A program made the translations under genes and the position numbers. From Achromobacter denitrificans NBRC 15125 (GTDB lineage Bacteria > Pseudomonadota > Gammaproteobacteria > Burkholderiales > Burkholderiaceae_B), in the NCBI RefSeq assembly GCF_001571365.1, contig NZ_BCTQ01000009.1, positions 122,330-186,329 of the forward strand: 64,000 bases of DNA. The letters run 5' to 3'. The notes beneath the pieces are model-generated. The model did no database searches and was not told the DNA's origin. It saw only the letters and a list, made by a program, of their open reading frames with translations. Numbering within the stretch: position 1 is the first letter of the stretch; the number at the start of each line of letters is the position of its first letter. Shown piece after piece: positions 36,084 to 45,915 of the stretch.

Positions 36084-37763
36084 ATGGATATCCGACGAAC
36101 CGTCCTCTGGATGATTTTTTCCTTCTCGCTGTTGCTCCTATGGAACAACTGGCAAATCCATAACGGCAAGCCGTCGCTGTTCGGGGGCCCCACGCCCACG
36201 GCCAGCACGAGTGAACCGCAGGCCGCCGCGAACAACGCGACGCCCTCGGTGCCCAACTCCCCGGCTCCCGTGACGGCCACGCCGTCCGCCGTGCCTGGCG
36301 CCGCCGCGCCCGCCGCCGCGCGCTCGGAAGAAATCGTCATCACGACCGACGTGCTGCGCCTGACGTTCGACACGATGGGCGCCCAGCTGGTGCGCGCCGA
36401 GCTGCTGAAGTACCCGGCGACCGGCCAGCCGGACAAGCCCACGGTGCTGCTGGACCGCTCCGCCGGCCTGAACTACGTGGTGCAGACCGGCGTGGTCGGC
36501 GCGCCCAACGGCCAGAGCTTCCCCACGCACCAGACGCCTTTCCGCTTCGTCTCCTCGGATCGCCAGATGACCGGCGACGACCTGGTGGTGGCGTTCGAAA
36601 GCGAGTCGGGCGGCATGAAGGTCACCAAGACGTTCACCCTGCATCGCGGCCGCTACGACATCGACGTGCGCCACGACCTGGCCAACGTCGGCGCCGCCCC
36701 CGTGACGCCCGCGCTGTACCTGCAGCTTGAGCGCGACGGCAACGATCCGGCCGACACGTCCAGCTTCTATCACACGTTCACCGGTTTCGCCGTCTACTCG
36801 GAACAGGACAAGTTCCAGAAGATCACCTTCAGCGACATCGAGAAGAAGAAGGCCAACTACATCAAGCAGGCGGACAACGGCTGGATCGCCGTGGTGCAGC
36901 ACTATTTCGCCACCGCCTGGGTGCCCCCGCAGGGCAAGCCGCGCAACAACGAGCTGCTGGAAGTGCAGAAGAACCTGTACGCCGCCCGCAGCATCGAAGC
37001 CGTCGGCGAGGTCGCTCCCGCCGCCGCCGCGCGCGTCGACTCGCACCTGTGGGTCGGCCCGCAGGACCAGAAGGCCATGGCGGCGCTCGCCCCGGGCCTG
37101 GAACTGGTCGTCGACTACGGCTGGCTGACCATCATCGCCAAGCCGCTGTTCAAGCTGATGACGTGGCTGCATTCGCTGCTGGGCAACTGGGGCTGGACCA
37201 TTGTTGCGCTGACCGTGCTCATCAAGGCCGTGTTCTATCCCCTGGCCGCCGCCAGCTACCGCTCCATGGCCCGCATGAAGCAGGTTGCCCCGCGCCTGCA
37301 GGCCCTGAAGGAAAAGTACGGCGACGACAAGCAGAAGCTCAACGCCGCCATGATGGAGATGTACCGGACCGAGAAGATCAACCCGCTGGGCGGCTGCCTG
37401 CCGATGGTGGTGCAGATCCCCGTGTTCATCTCGCTGTACTGGGTGCTGCTGGCCAGCGTGGAAATGCGCGGCGCGCCGTGGATCCTGTGGGTGCATGACC
37501 TGTCGATCCGCGATCCGTTCTTCATTCTGCCCGCCATCATGATGGCCACCATGTTCCTGCAGATCAAACTGAACCCGACGCCCCCGGACCCCGTCCAGGC
37601 CAAGGTCATGATGATCATGCCGCTGGTCTTCGGCGGGATGATGTTCTTCTTCCCAGCCGGCCTGGTGCTGTACTGGTGCGTGAACAACACCCTGTCGATC
37701 GCCCAGCAGTGGTCCATCACCCGGGCCATGCAGCGCAAGACCGAAGCCGCGGCGAATCGCTGA
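36084..37763 (+). CDS. yidC: Membrane protein insertase YidC
   Basis: The protein has 559 residues, the usual Gram-negative length. An N-terminal membrane anchor lies at residues 6-24, followed by an Ala/Pro-rich linker and the periplasmic beta-super-sandwich domain to about residue 330. The conserved insertase core follows (LHSLLGNWGWTIVALTVLIKAVFYPLAAASYRS, then five-helix core with KINPLGGCLPMVVQIPVFISLYWVLL). It inserts and folds inner-membrane proteins, alone or with Sec. A strong terminator follows 18 bp after the stop. Confidence 0.97.
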   Translation: MDIRRTVLWMIFSFSLLLLWNNWQIHNGKPSLFGGPTPTASTSEPQAAANNATPSVPNSPAPVTATPSAVPGAAAPAAARSEEIVITTDVLRLTFDTMGAQLVRAELLKYPATGQPDKPTVLLDRSAGLNYVVQTGVVGAPNGQSFPTHQTPFRFVSSDRQMTGDDLVVAFESESGGMKVTKTFTLHRGRYDIDVRHDLANVGAAPVTPALYLQLERDGNDPADTSSFYHTFTGFAVYSEQDKFQKITFSDIEKKKANYIKQADNGWIAVVQHYFATAWVPPQGKPRNNELLEVQKNLYAARSIEAVGEVAPAAAARVDSHLWVGPQDQKAMAALAPGLELVVDYGWLTIIAKPLFKLMTWLHSLLGNWGWTIVALTVLIKAVFYPLAAASYRSMARMKQVAPRLQALKEKYGDDKQKLNAAMMEMYRTEKINPLGGCLPMVVQIPVFISLYWVLLASVEMRGAPWILWVHDLSIRDPFFILPAIMMATMFLQIKLNPTPPDPVQAKVMMIMPLVFGGMMFFFPAGLVLYWCVNNTLSIAQQWSITRAMQRKTEAAANR

Positions 37764-37781
37764 TTCCCCGCCGCAAAAAAG

Positions 37782-37808
37782 AACCGGCCCCGATGGGCCG
37801 GTTTTTTT
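37782..37808 (+). terminator. Rho-independent terminator after yidC
   Basis: A 9-bp perfect stem (37782-37790 with 37795-37803) around a CGAT tetraloop is followed by T through 37808. It closes the rpmH-yidC cluster. Confidence 0.92.
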
Positions 37809-38026
37809 ATGCGCGCGCCCTGCCGCCGGCGGCTTCCGGCCCTTGACGCGTCCAACGTATCCGATAGTTATTCTTAATCAAGTTTTATAGATCAATCAAC
37901 TTCACAATGTAAAGCAAGCCACCTATGATGTCTTGGCGATGCGCCTGGCCGGCAATGCCGGGCGATCGAGGATTGGGCGCGGGCCCCGAAGGCCCCGCAT
38001 TCCAGGAACGACACAGGGAGTGTGCT

Positions 38027-39472
38027 ATGAACGACAAAAAGCATCTGACCACCGCCTCAGGCGCGCCCGTGGCAGACAACAACAACACACTGACGGCGGG
38101 TCCTCGCGGACCGGCGCTGTTGCAGGACTTCTGGCTGATCGAAAAGCTGGCCCATTTCGACCGTGAACGCATCCCCGAACGCGTGGTGCACGCGAAGGGT
38201 TCGGGCGCCTACGGCACCTTCACCGTCACCCATGACATCTCGCGCTATACCCGCGCCAGCATTTTTTCCCAGGTAGGCAAGCAGACCCCTCTGTTCCTGC
38301 GTTTCTCCACCGTGGCCGGCGAGCGCGGCGCGGCGGACACCGAACGGGACGTGCGCGGCTTCGCCATCAAGTTCTACACCGACGAGGGCAACTGGGATCT
38401 GGTGGGCAACAACACGCCCGTCTTCTTCATCCGCGACCCGCTGAAATTCCCGGATTTCATCCACACGCAGAAACGCGAACCCAAGTCCAACCTGCGCAGC
38501 GCCACCGCCGCCTGGGACTTCTGGTCGCTCAACCCCGAGTCGCTGCACCAGGTCACCACCTTGATGAGCGATCGCGGCATCCCGGCGAACTTGCGCCAGC
38601 AGCACGGCTTCGGCTCGCACACGTTCAGCTTCATCAACAAGGACGGCGAACGCTTCTACGTGAAATTCCACTTCAAGTCGCAGCAGGGCATCGCCTGTCT
38701 GACCGACGAGGAAGCGGCGCAAATCGTCGCGCACGACCGTGAAAACTCGCAGCGCGACCTGTTCAACAACATCGAACAGGGCAACTTCCCGAAGTGGACG
38801 CTGAAGGTGCAGATCATGCCCGAGGCCGAAGCCGCCACCTACCACATCAACCCCTTCGACCTGACCAAGGTCTGGCCGCACGGCGACTACCCCCTGATCG
38901 AGGTCGGGGTGCTGGAGCTGAACAAGAACCCGGAAAACTACTTCGCCGAAGTGGAGCAGGCCGCGTTCACGCCGGCCAACGTGGTCCCCGGCATCGGTTT
39001 CTCGCCGGACAAGATGCTCCAGGGCCGCTTGTTCTCCTATGGCGATACGCACCGCTACCGCCTGGGCATCAACCACCACCAGATCCCGGTGAACGCGCCG
39101 CGCTGCCCGTTCCACAGCTACCACCGCGACGGCGCCGGGCGCGTCGACGGCAATGCCGGGGCCACCCTGAACTACGAGCCCAACAGTTTCGGCGAATGGA
39201 AGGAAACCCCGTCCGCGGCCGAGCCGCCGCTGGCGCTGGACGGCCAGGCCGCCGATCGCTGGAACCATCGGGTGGACGAGGACTACTACTCGCAGCCGGG
39301 CGCCTTGTTCCGCCTGATGACGCCGGCCCAGCAGGAGCTGCTGTTCGGCAACATCGGCCGCCACATGGCGGGCGTGCCCGAGGAAATCCAGCGCCGCCAG
39401 CTGGAGCACTTCCGGAAGGCGGATCCGGCCTACGCGGCCGGCGTGGCCAAGGCGCTGGGGCTAACGCTGTAA
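38027..39472 (+). CDS. katA: Catalase (haem, small-subunit clade)
   Basis: The protein has 481 residues from the ATG at 38027, preceded by AGGGAG. It dismutates hydrogen peroxide. Catalase landmarks: [20 protein letters not shown] (active-site His), [15 protein letters not shown] (active-site Asn in the family GNNTPVFF), and the proximal haem tyrosine motif [19 protein letters not shown]-binding clade-3 features and the length argue for a KatA-type monofunctional catalase. It is a single-gene unit with terminators on both sides. The promoter lies in the AT-rich 37840-37920 stretch. Confidence 0.96.
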   Translation: MNDKKHLTTASGAPVADNNNTLTAGPRGPALLQDFWLIEKLAHFDRERIPERVVHAKGSGAYGTFTVTHDISRYTRASIFSQVGKQTPLFLRFSTVAGERGAADTERDVRGFAIKFYTDEGNWDLVGNNTPVFFIRDPLKFPDFIHTQKREPKSNLRSATAAWDFWSLNPESLHQVTTLMSDRGIPANLRQQHGFGSHTFSFINKDGERFYVKFHFKSQQGIACLTDEEAAQIVAHDRENSQRDLFNNIEQGNFPKWTLKVQIMPEAEAATYHINPFDLTKVWPHGDYPLIEVGVLELNKNPENYFAEVEQAAFTPANVVPGIGFSPDKMLQGRLFSYGDTHRYRLGINHHQIPVNAPRCPFHSYHRDGAGRVDGNAGATLNYEPNSFGEWKETPSAAEPPLALDGQAADRWNHRVDEDYYSQPGALFRLMTPAQQELLFGNIGRHMAGVPEEIQRRQLEHFRKADPAYAAGVAKALGLTL

Positions 39473-39493
39473 TCCTCCTGCCTGCGCCTAAGG

Positions 39494-39522
39494 GGCGGCC
39501 CGAAACGGGGCCGCCTTTTTTT
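39494..39522 (+). terminator. Rho-independent terminator after katA
   Basis: An 8-bp perfect stem (39494-39501 with 39508-39515) is followed by a T-run at 39516-39522, 21 bp after the katA stop. Confidence 0.9.
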
Positions 39523-39583
39523 GTTCGCGACGCCTCAGGATGCGATCCGCGACTCGCGCCGCGCTAGGCGGCCGCCTCCGGCG

Positions 39584-40468
39584 TCAACGCTGCATGCCCC
39601 AGCGCCTGACCGTCAGGCGCTCCACCGTATCGAACCCCAGGTTTTCCACAAGCAGGCCGATGATCACCACGGCGGCCAGCCCCGCGAACACGCGGTCTGT
39701 GTATAACTCGTTGCGGTTCTGGAAGATGTACCAGCCCAGGCCGCCCTTGCCGCTGGAGGCGCCGAACACCAGCTCCGCCGCGATCAGGGTGCGCCAGGCG
39801 AACGCCCAGCCTATCCGCAGCCCGGCCAGGATGGCGGGCAGCGCCGCCGGCACCAGGATCTGCAGGACGTAGCGCAGGCCCCCGAGGCCGTAGTTGCGCC
39901 CCGCCATGCGCAGGGTCTCCGACACGCCCAGGAAGCCCGCATACATGTTCAACGCCAGCGCCCACAGCACGGAATGGATCAGCACGAACACCAGGCTGCC
40001 TTCGCCCAGGCCGAACCACAGCAGCGCGAGCGGCAGCAGCGCGATGGCGGGCAACGGGTTGAACATGGCGGTGAGCGTCGACAGCAGGTCGCGCCCGAAG
40101 CGCGTCGACACGGCCAGCGTCGTCAGCACGAATGCCAGCGCCACGCCGGCGGCGTAGCCCTGCACCAGCACGCGCAGCGATTGCCATGCGCGCGCCGGCA
40201 GTTCGCCGCTGGCGATGCCCTGGACGAAAGCCTGCGCCGTCTGCACGGCGCCGGGCAACAGCAGGTCATTGTCGGTATAGCGCGCCGCCAGTTCCCAAAG
40301 GCCTGCCAGCAGCGCCAGGATGATCAGCTTGCGCAGGCTGGCGTGCTGCCACAGGCGTTCATGCCAGGGCAGGGGCGCTTCCGCCGCCTGCGCGGGCAAG
40401 GGCGGCAGCGCGTATTCGATCTCGGGTCGAACCGGGACCGCAACCGGCCCCGCATGGGCATTGCTCAT
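39584..40468 (-). CDS. ABC transporter permease (sulfonate/nitrate/taurine type)
   Basis: The protein has 294 residues. An N-terminal cytoplasmic stretch of about 50 residues precedes six predicted membrane helices. The coupling loop around AGRNYGLGGLRYVLQILVPAALP is typical of SsuC/TauC permeases. It is the last gene in the order TauD-like, binding protein, ATPase, permease on the minus strand, 9 bp after the ATPase gene. It would form the homodimeric channel of the importer. Confidence 0.9.
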   Translation of the reverse strand: MSNAHAGPVAVPVRPEIEYALPPLPAQAAEAPLPWHERLWQHASLRKLIILALLAGLWELAARYTDNDLLLPGAVQTAQAFVQGIASGELPARAWQSLRVLVQGYAAGVALAFVLTTLAVSTRFGRDLLSTLTAMFNPLPAIALLPLALLWFGLGEGSLVFVLIHSVLWALALNMYAGFLGVSETLRMAGRNYGLGGLRYVLQILVPAALPAILAGLRIGWAFAWRTLIAAELVFGASSGKGGLGWYIFQNRNELYTDRVFAGLAAVVIIGLLVENLGFDTVERLTVRRWGMQR

Positions 40469-40477
40469 CGTGCTCCC

Positions 40478-41308
<831 letters not shown>

Positions 41309-41309
41309 C

Positions 41310-42353
41310 TCAGCTGCCTTGCGCCGTGACGGGATCGTCGAAGAAGTAGTCGCGCCAGCTTGCCGGCGCATTCTTGATGGCGCCCACCTTGTGCATGAAC
41401 TCGGCCAGCGCGTAGGTATTCTGCGGTTCCAGCTTGAACTGCACGTCGGGGTTCCTGATCACCTTGATCAGGAAGTCGCGGTCGAGCTTGGCGCCGGTGA
41501 CGCGCAGGTAGGTGTCCGCGGCCTGGTCGGGATGGGCGGCGGCGAACTGGGCCGCTTCCTTCAGCGCGGCCTGGAACGCCTTGTAGGTCTTGGGATTCTC
41601 TTTGCGGAATTTCTCGGTGGCGAACAGCACCGTGGACGAACTGGGCCCGCCCAGCACATCGTAGGAATTGAGCACGATCCGTGCCTTGGGATTTTCCGCC
41701 AGTTCCTGTTCCTGGAAGGGAGGATTGCCGAAGTGCCCGGTGATTTCCGTGCCGCCCGCGATGATGGCCGCTGCCGCGTCCGGATGCGGCAGCGCGACGG
41801 AGATCTTGTCCAGCTTGTCGAACTGCGCATCGCCCCACAGCTTCGCCGACGCCAGCTGCAGCACGCGCGATTGCACCGACACGCCCACGGCGGGCACCGC
41901 GATGCGGTCCTTGTCCGTGAAGTCCGCGATCGTCTTCACGTTGGGATTGTTGCTGACCAGGTAGTAGGGAAAGTTGCCCAGCGAGGCCACGCCCTTCACG
42001 TTCTGCTTCCCGCGCGTGCGGTCCCAGATCGTGAGCAGCGGCCCCACGCCCGCCCCCGCGATATCCACGGCTCCCGACAGCAGCGCATCGTTCACCGCCG
42101 AGCCGCCGGACAGCTTGGCCCACTCGACCGAGATATCCACACCTTCGGCCTTGCCGTGCTTTTCGATCAGTTGCTGGTCGCGCGCCACGTTCAAGAGCAG
42201 GTACACGATGCCGTACTGCTCGGCGATGCGGATGCGGCCTTCGGCCATCGCCGGCGTGGGCGAAGCCAGGGCCAGCACGGCCAGAATCAGCGCCAGGCCC
42301 GCGCCGGTGGCGGCCTGGATCAAGCGATCACGTAAAGCGGAGGAAAAACCCAT
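41310..42353 (-). CDS. ABC transporter substrate-binding protein (SsuA/TauA-like)
   Basis: The protein has 347 residues from the ATG at 42351-42353. A signal peptide ends at about residue 37 (PTPAMA). The mature chain has the SsuA/NrtA/TauA two-lobe layout, with ISVEWAKLSGGSAVNDALLSGAVDIAGAG as the ligand-site stretch. The paired dioxygenase upstream suggests a sulfonate or an ether/aryl-oxy acid as the ligand. A perfect DnaA-box 9-mer overlaps the initiation region at 42363-42371. Confidence 0.9.
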   Translation of the reverse strand: MGFSSALRDRLIQAATGAGLALILAVLALASPTPAMAEGRIRIAEQYGIVYLLLNVARDQQLIEKHGKAEGVDISVEWAKLSGGSAVNDALLSGAVDIAGAGVGPLLTIWDRTRGKQNVKGVASLGNFPYYLVSNNPNVKTIADFTDKDRIAVPAVGVSVQSRVLQLASAKLWGDAQFDKLDKISVALPHPDAAAAIIAGGTEITGHFGNPPFQEQELAENPKARIVLNSYDVLGGPSSSTVLFATEKFRKENPKTYKAFQAALKEAAQFAAAHPDQAADTYLRVTGAKLDRDFLIKVIRNPDVQFKLEPQNTYALAEFMHKVGAIKNAPASWRDYFFDDPVTAQGS

Positions 42354-42362
42354 GGCGGACCC

Positions 42363-42371
42363 TGTGGATAA
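42363..42371 (-). other. Perfect DnaA-box 9-mer at the binding-protein translation-initiation region
   Basis: Read toward the gene this is TTATCCACA followed by GGG, giving an AGGG Shine-Dalgarno element 7 bases before the ATG at 42353. The same arrangement is seen before gltL. DnaA binding is inference. Confidence 0.45.
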
Positions 42372-42403
42372 ATGGTTTGCGCGGAAATGCGGCGGCCGGA
42401 ACG

Positions 42404-43327
42404 TCAAAACGGCGCGTCGCCTTCGATGGTGGTGCGGTACAGCTTGCGGCGCAGATGGTCCGGCGTGCCGGCGGCCAGGTGGATCAACGAGCGGTTGTCC
42501 CAGAACACCAGATCGCGGGCTTGCCATTGATGGCGATAGAGATGCTCGGGCCGGACGCTGTGGGCGAACAGTTCGTCCAGGATCTGGCGGCTTTCGTCTT
42601 CGGGCAGGCCTTCGATGCGCGTCGTGAAGCCTTCACTGACGAACAGCGCGCGGCGGCCGGATTCCGGATGCGTGCGCACCACCGGATGCACCACCTCCTG
42701 CACCTGCGCCACCTGCTGCGCGCTCAGGTTGGGACGCCAGGCGCCTTCCTTCTGCAACTGCCCGTACTTGGCCAGGTAGGAATGCACGGCGCGCCTGCCG
42801 TCGATGGCGTCGCGCAACGCGGCGGGCAGCGTGTCGTATGCGCGATGCATATTGGCGAAGAGCGTGTCGCCGCCTTGCGCCGGCAGCTCCTGCGCGTGCA
42901 GCAGCGAACCCAGGCTAGGCAATTCCTTGTACGAGATGTCCGAATGCCAGTACTTGCCCGCATCGCCCAATCCCACCAGCTTGCCATCCTCCACGATGTT
43001 GGACACGACGAGGATCTCCGGATGCCCCGGCAGATGGAACTGGTGCAGCACGTGGATCATCAAGCGGCCGAAACGACGGCTGAAATCGATATGCTGCTGC
43101 GGTGTGATGCGCTGGTCGCGGAACACCAGCAGGTGATGGTCGAGATGCGCCTGGTGCACCCGGGAGAAATCGGCCGCGTCGAGTTCGCGCGACAGGTCGA
43201 TGCCGACGATCTCCGCCCCCATCGCGCCGTCCAGGGGACGGATCAGAAAGTCCTGCGGGGCGGGAACGACCGCGTATCGCGGTGCCGCATGCGCCGCGGA
43301 CCGGCGCAGCGCGTTGGTGTGGGACAT
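42404..43327 (-). CDS. TauD/TfdA family dioxygenase
   Basis: The protein has 307 residues. It is an Fe(II)/2-oxoglutarate dioxygenase with His-x-Asp in KYWHSDISY, the distal His in DNRSLIHLAAGTPDH and the 2-oxoglutarate-binding Arg in RRKLYRTTIEG. TauD releases sulfite from taurine; TfdA cleaves aryloxyacetate ethers. The downstream ABC importer of the sulfonate type favours desulfonation, as in tauABCD, but the substrate is not proved. It is the first gene of the cassette; its 5' neighbour is the 11-bp repeat array. Confidence 0.9.
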   Translation of the reverse strand: MSHTNALRRSAAHAAPRYAVVPAPQDFLIRPLDGAMGAEIVGIDLSRELDAADFSRVHQAHLDHHLLVFRDQRITPQQHIDFSRRFGRLMIHVLHQFHLPGHPEILVVSNIVEDGKLVGLGDAGKYWHSDISYKELPSLGSLLHAQELPAQGGDTLFANMHRAYDTLPAALRDAIDGRRAVHSYLAKYGQLQKEGAWRPNLSAQQVAQVQEVVHPVVRTHPESGRRALFVSEGFTTRIEGLPEDESRQILDELFAHSVRPEHLYRHQWQARDLVFWDNRSLIHLAAGTPDHLRRKLYRTTIEGDAPF

Positions 43328-43461
43328 GGAGCGCTCCTTGCGCGTATGCCGCCGGCCAGGCCGACGTTGGAGCGATCCATTATGAAAACCCGCTACCCCA
43401 GGACAAACGAATTATTCGGCGTTTGTTCAAGCCCTTGCGTCATAAAGCGACGTACCCGGCC

Positions 43462-43574
43462 TGTGGATAACCCTGGGGGCAAGCCTAGTGACAAGCCAGG
43501 GATAAGCGGTGGATAGCCAGGGGATATCCCGGTGGATAGCCGGTGGAAAGCCAGTGGATAGGCGGTGCATAACC
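43462..43574 (+). repeat. Tandem array of degenerate 11-bp DnaA-box-like units
   Basis: Ten units of about 11 bp run through 43462-43574 with consensus (G/A)GTGGATAGCC. Units start at 43462, 43475, 43487, 43498, 43508, 43519, 43531, 43542, 43553 and 43564. The first contains a perfect DnaA box (TGTGGATAA), and three later units keep GTGGATAG. The last four units are spaced exactly 11 bp, one turn of the helix. The array fills most of the 315-bp gap between the TauD-like and M20 genes, which holds no gene. It may bind DnaA or another protein cooperatively. No match to a named element is known to me. Confidence 0.8.
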
Positions 43575-43587
43575 TGGCACGGGCATG

Positions 43588-43620
43588 AAAAAAGCGCGTC
43601 CCCCGTGGGAATCACGCCTT
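43588..43620 (-). terminator. Probable terminator of the peptide ABC/M20 operon
   Basis: On the minus strand, an imperfect stem (43612-43620 region with 43592-43599, one bulged base, with an inner G/C hairpin) is followed by a T-run that reads as A at 43588-43593. It lies 22 bp after the M20 stop codon and just beyond the repeat array. Confidence 0.55.
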
Positions 43621-43642
43621 TGAAATCAATGACTTGCGTGCG

Positions 43643-44842
43643 TCAGGGCTTGGGCATGAAAGCCTGGACCAGTTTTACCCAGTACGTGGCGCCTACCGGC
43701 AGCAGGGCGTCGTTGAAGTCGTAGTTCGGGTTGTGGAGCTGGCATGGCCCCATGCCGTGATAGCTCTCCAGGCGGTGTCCGCCATCCCCGTTGCCCAGGA
43801 ACAGATAGGTGCCGGGTATGGCTTCCAGGAAGAAGGAAAAGTCCTCGGCGCCCATGAAAGGGGGCATATCCCGCAGCACGTGCTCGGCGCCGAAGGCGTC
43901 TTCGGCGACCTGGGCGGCAAACGCGGTTTCCTTCTCCCAATTCACCAGCGGGGGATAGGCCCGCACGAAGTCCAGTTCGCCGGTGCCGCCGTAGACCTGC
44001 GGCAAGGTCGTGGCGATGCGCCGCATATCGGCCTCGATCTTGTCCAGCGCCTCCACCGAATACGTGCGCACGGTGCCGCGCAGCACGGCTTCGCCGGGAA
44101 TCACGTTGTAGGCGTCGCCCGCGTGGATCTGCGTAATCGACAGTACCGCCTGGTCCAGCGGGTTCTTGCTGCGCGAGATCACCGTCTGCAAGGCATGCAC
44201 CATGTCGGCCGCCACGATGATGGGATCCACCGACGCGTGCGGCTGCGCCGCATGGCCGCCCACCCCTTTGATGACGATGTCCCAGCGGTTGCTGGAGGCC
44301 ATGGTCGGGCCGGCGCGGAATCCGAACTGGTTGACCGGCATGCCGGGCATGTTGTGGATGCCGAACACCGCGTCGCAGGGGAAGCGGTCGAACAGGCCGT
44401 CCTGCATCATCGCGCGCGCGCCGGCATTGCCGCCTTCCTCGGCCGGCTGGAAGATGAAGACGACGGTGCCGTCGAAATCCGGGTGCGTGGACAGGTACTG
44501 CGCCGCGCCCAGCAGCATGGTCGTGTGCCCATCATGGCCGCAGCCGTGCATGCGCCCTGCGATGGTGGATTTGTGCGCGAAGCGGTTGTGCTCCGGCATC
44601 GGCAGGGCATCCATGTCGGCGCGCAGGCCGATCGTCTTCTTGCCGCTGCCTGCGCGCAGCACGCCCACCACGCCGGTTTTCCCCAGCCCCGTGTGGACTT
44701 CCAGCCCCCAGCCGCGCAAGCGCTCGGCCACCAGCGTGGAGGTGCGGGTTTCCTGGAACGCCAGCTCGGGATGCGCGTGGATGTCACGGCGCAGCGCGGT
44801 CAGGTCGCCGTGCGCGCGTTCGATTTCGTCTATGGTTTTCAT
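43643..44842 (-). CDS. M20 family amidohydrolase (aminoacylase/hippurate-hydrolase type)
   Basis: The protein has 399 residues from the ATG at 44840-44842. The dinuclear metal-site motifs of M20D enzymes are visible: GLRADMDALPMPEHN, MHGCGHDGHTTMLLGAA, and QPAEEGGNAGARAMM, with IKGVGGHAAQPHASVDPI in the lid domain. Relatives hydrolyse N-acyl amino acids, hippurate or peptides. It is the last gene of the dipeptide-type ABC operon, 53 bp after the second ATPase gene, so it probably processes the imported peptide or acyl-amino acid. Confidence 0.92.
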   Translation of the reverse strand: MKTIDEIERAHGDLTALRRDIHAHPELAFQETRTSTLVAERLRGWGLEVHTGLGKTGVVGVLRAGSGKKTIGLRADMDALPMPEHNRFAHKSTIAGRMHGCGHDGHTTMLLGAAQYLSTHPDFDGTVVFIFQPAEEGGNAGARAMMQDGLFDRFPCDAVFGIHNMPGMPVNQFGFRAGPTMASSNRWDIVIKGVGGHAAQPHASVDPIIVAADMVHALQTVISRSKNPLDQAVLSITQIHAGDAYNVIPGEAVLRGTVRTYSVEALDKIEADMRRIATTLPQVYGGTGELDFVRAYPPLVNWEKETAFAAQVAEDAFGAEHVLRDMPPFMGAEDFSFFLEAIPGTYLFLGNGDGGHRLESYHGMGPCQLHNPNYDFNDALLPVGATYWVKLVQAFMPKP

Positions 44843-44845
44843 GGC

Positions 44846-44854
44846 TGTGGATAA
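44846..44854 (-). other. Perfect DnaA-box 9-mer just before the M20 start codon
   Basis: Read toward the gene, TTATCCACA ends 3 bases before the ATG (44840-44842). It lies in the 53-bp gap after the upstream ATPase gene. No good Shine-Dalgarno element is visible between it and the ATG. Confidence 0.45.
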
Positions 44855-44895
44855 ACGGTAAGAGTGGATATAGGCGGCTTTTTCTTGGCCTGGTC

Positions 44896-45915
44896 CTAGG
44901 CCGCATCGTTCAAATGGCAGGCGCTGAGCTGCCCCGGGGCGACTTCCTTCAGCAATGGCCGCTCCGCCTTGCAGCGCGGCATGGCATGGGGACAACGCGG
45001 ATGGAACGCGCAGCCCGTCGGCGGATCCAGCGGCGAAGGCAACTCGCCCTTGATCGGCTGGTACGTGCGCCGTCCGGGATGCAGGGTCGGCAGCTCTTTC
45101 AGCAAGGCCTGGGTGTACGGATGATTGGCGTGCCGGAAAACGGTATCGGTGGGCGCCAGTTCCACCACGCGTCCCAGGTACATGATAGCCACGCGGTCTG
45201 AAATGTGGCTGACCACGCTGAGATTGTGGCTGATGAAAAGATAAGTCAGGTCCAGGTCCGCGCGCAATTGTTCGAACAGGTTCAGCACCTGAGCCTGGAT
45301 CGACACGTCCAGCGCGGCGACGGCTTCGTCGCAGACGATGACCGAAGGCCTGAGCGCCAGGGCCCGCGCAATTCCGATGCGTTGCCTCTGCCCGCCCGAG
45401 AATTGATGGGGATAACGCTGTGAAAAACTCGCATCCAGGCCCACTTGGCGCATCAGCCCGGCGACGTACTCCGCCTTGTCGCGGGACCGCACCAGGCCAT
45501 GCGCCACCGGCGCCTCGCCGATGATTTCCCGCACCCGCATGCGCGGATTCAGCGAGGCATAGGGATCCTGGAAGATCATCTGCACGCCCAGCTCATAGGC
45601 GCGGCGCTCCGGCCCGGCCAGCTCCCGCACGGGCTTGCCGCGGTAATGCACGTCGCCCGCCGTCGGCGGCAGGATTCCCGACACGATGCGGCCCAACGTG
45701 GATTTTCCACAGCCCGATTCGCCCACGATGCCGATCACTTCGCCCGGCATCACGTCCAGGTCCACGCCGGCCACCGCGTGCACGACCTGCGTCTTCAGGC
45801 CGGCGCCCAGCAGGTTGGCGATGCGGCCGGCCAGGTCCACGTGCTGCACGAAGCGCAGCTCGACCTGCCGCAGCGACAGGATAGGGGGGGTAGCGTCGCG
45901 TTCCTCAGCGCTCAT
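44896..45915 (-). CDS. Dipeptide/oligopeptide ABC transporter ATP-binding protein (DppF-like)
   Basis: The protein has 339 residues from the ATG at 45913-45915, overlapping the previous stop (ATGA). Walker [17 protein letters not shown], signature [17 protein letters not shown] and Walker [15 protein letters not shown] are present. The C-terminal four-Cys iron-sulfur-like motif of oligopeptide ATPases is seen in [18 protein letters not shown]. It pairs with the DppD-like protein as the second ATPase of the importer. Confidence 0.93.
   Translation of the reverse strand: MSAEERDATPPILSLRQVELRFVQHVDLAGRIANLLGAGLKTQVVHAVAGVDLDVMPGEVIGIVGESGCGKSTLGRIVSGILPPTAGDVHYRGKPVRELAGPERRAYELGVQMIFQDPYASLNPRMRVREIIGEAPVAHGLVRSRDKAEYVAGLMRQVGLDASFSQRYPHQFSGGQRQRIGIARALALRPSVIVCDEAVAALDVSIQAQVLNLFEQLRADLDLTYLFISHNLSVVSHISDRVAIMYLGRVVELAPTDTVFRHANHPYTQALLKELPTLHPGRRTYQPIKGELPSPLDPPTGCAFHPRCPHAMPRCKAERPLLKEVAPGQLSACHLNDAA

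Noticed and set aside
37864..37890. An OxyR-like site before katA (two ATAG tetranucleotides)
   Set aside because: The spacing between the ATAG elements is 23 rather than 22 and the partner CTAT elements are poor. OxyR control of katA is plausible from family knowledge but the site is not supported well enough.
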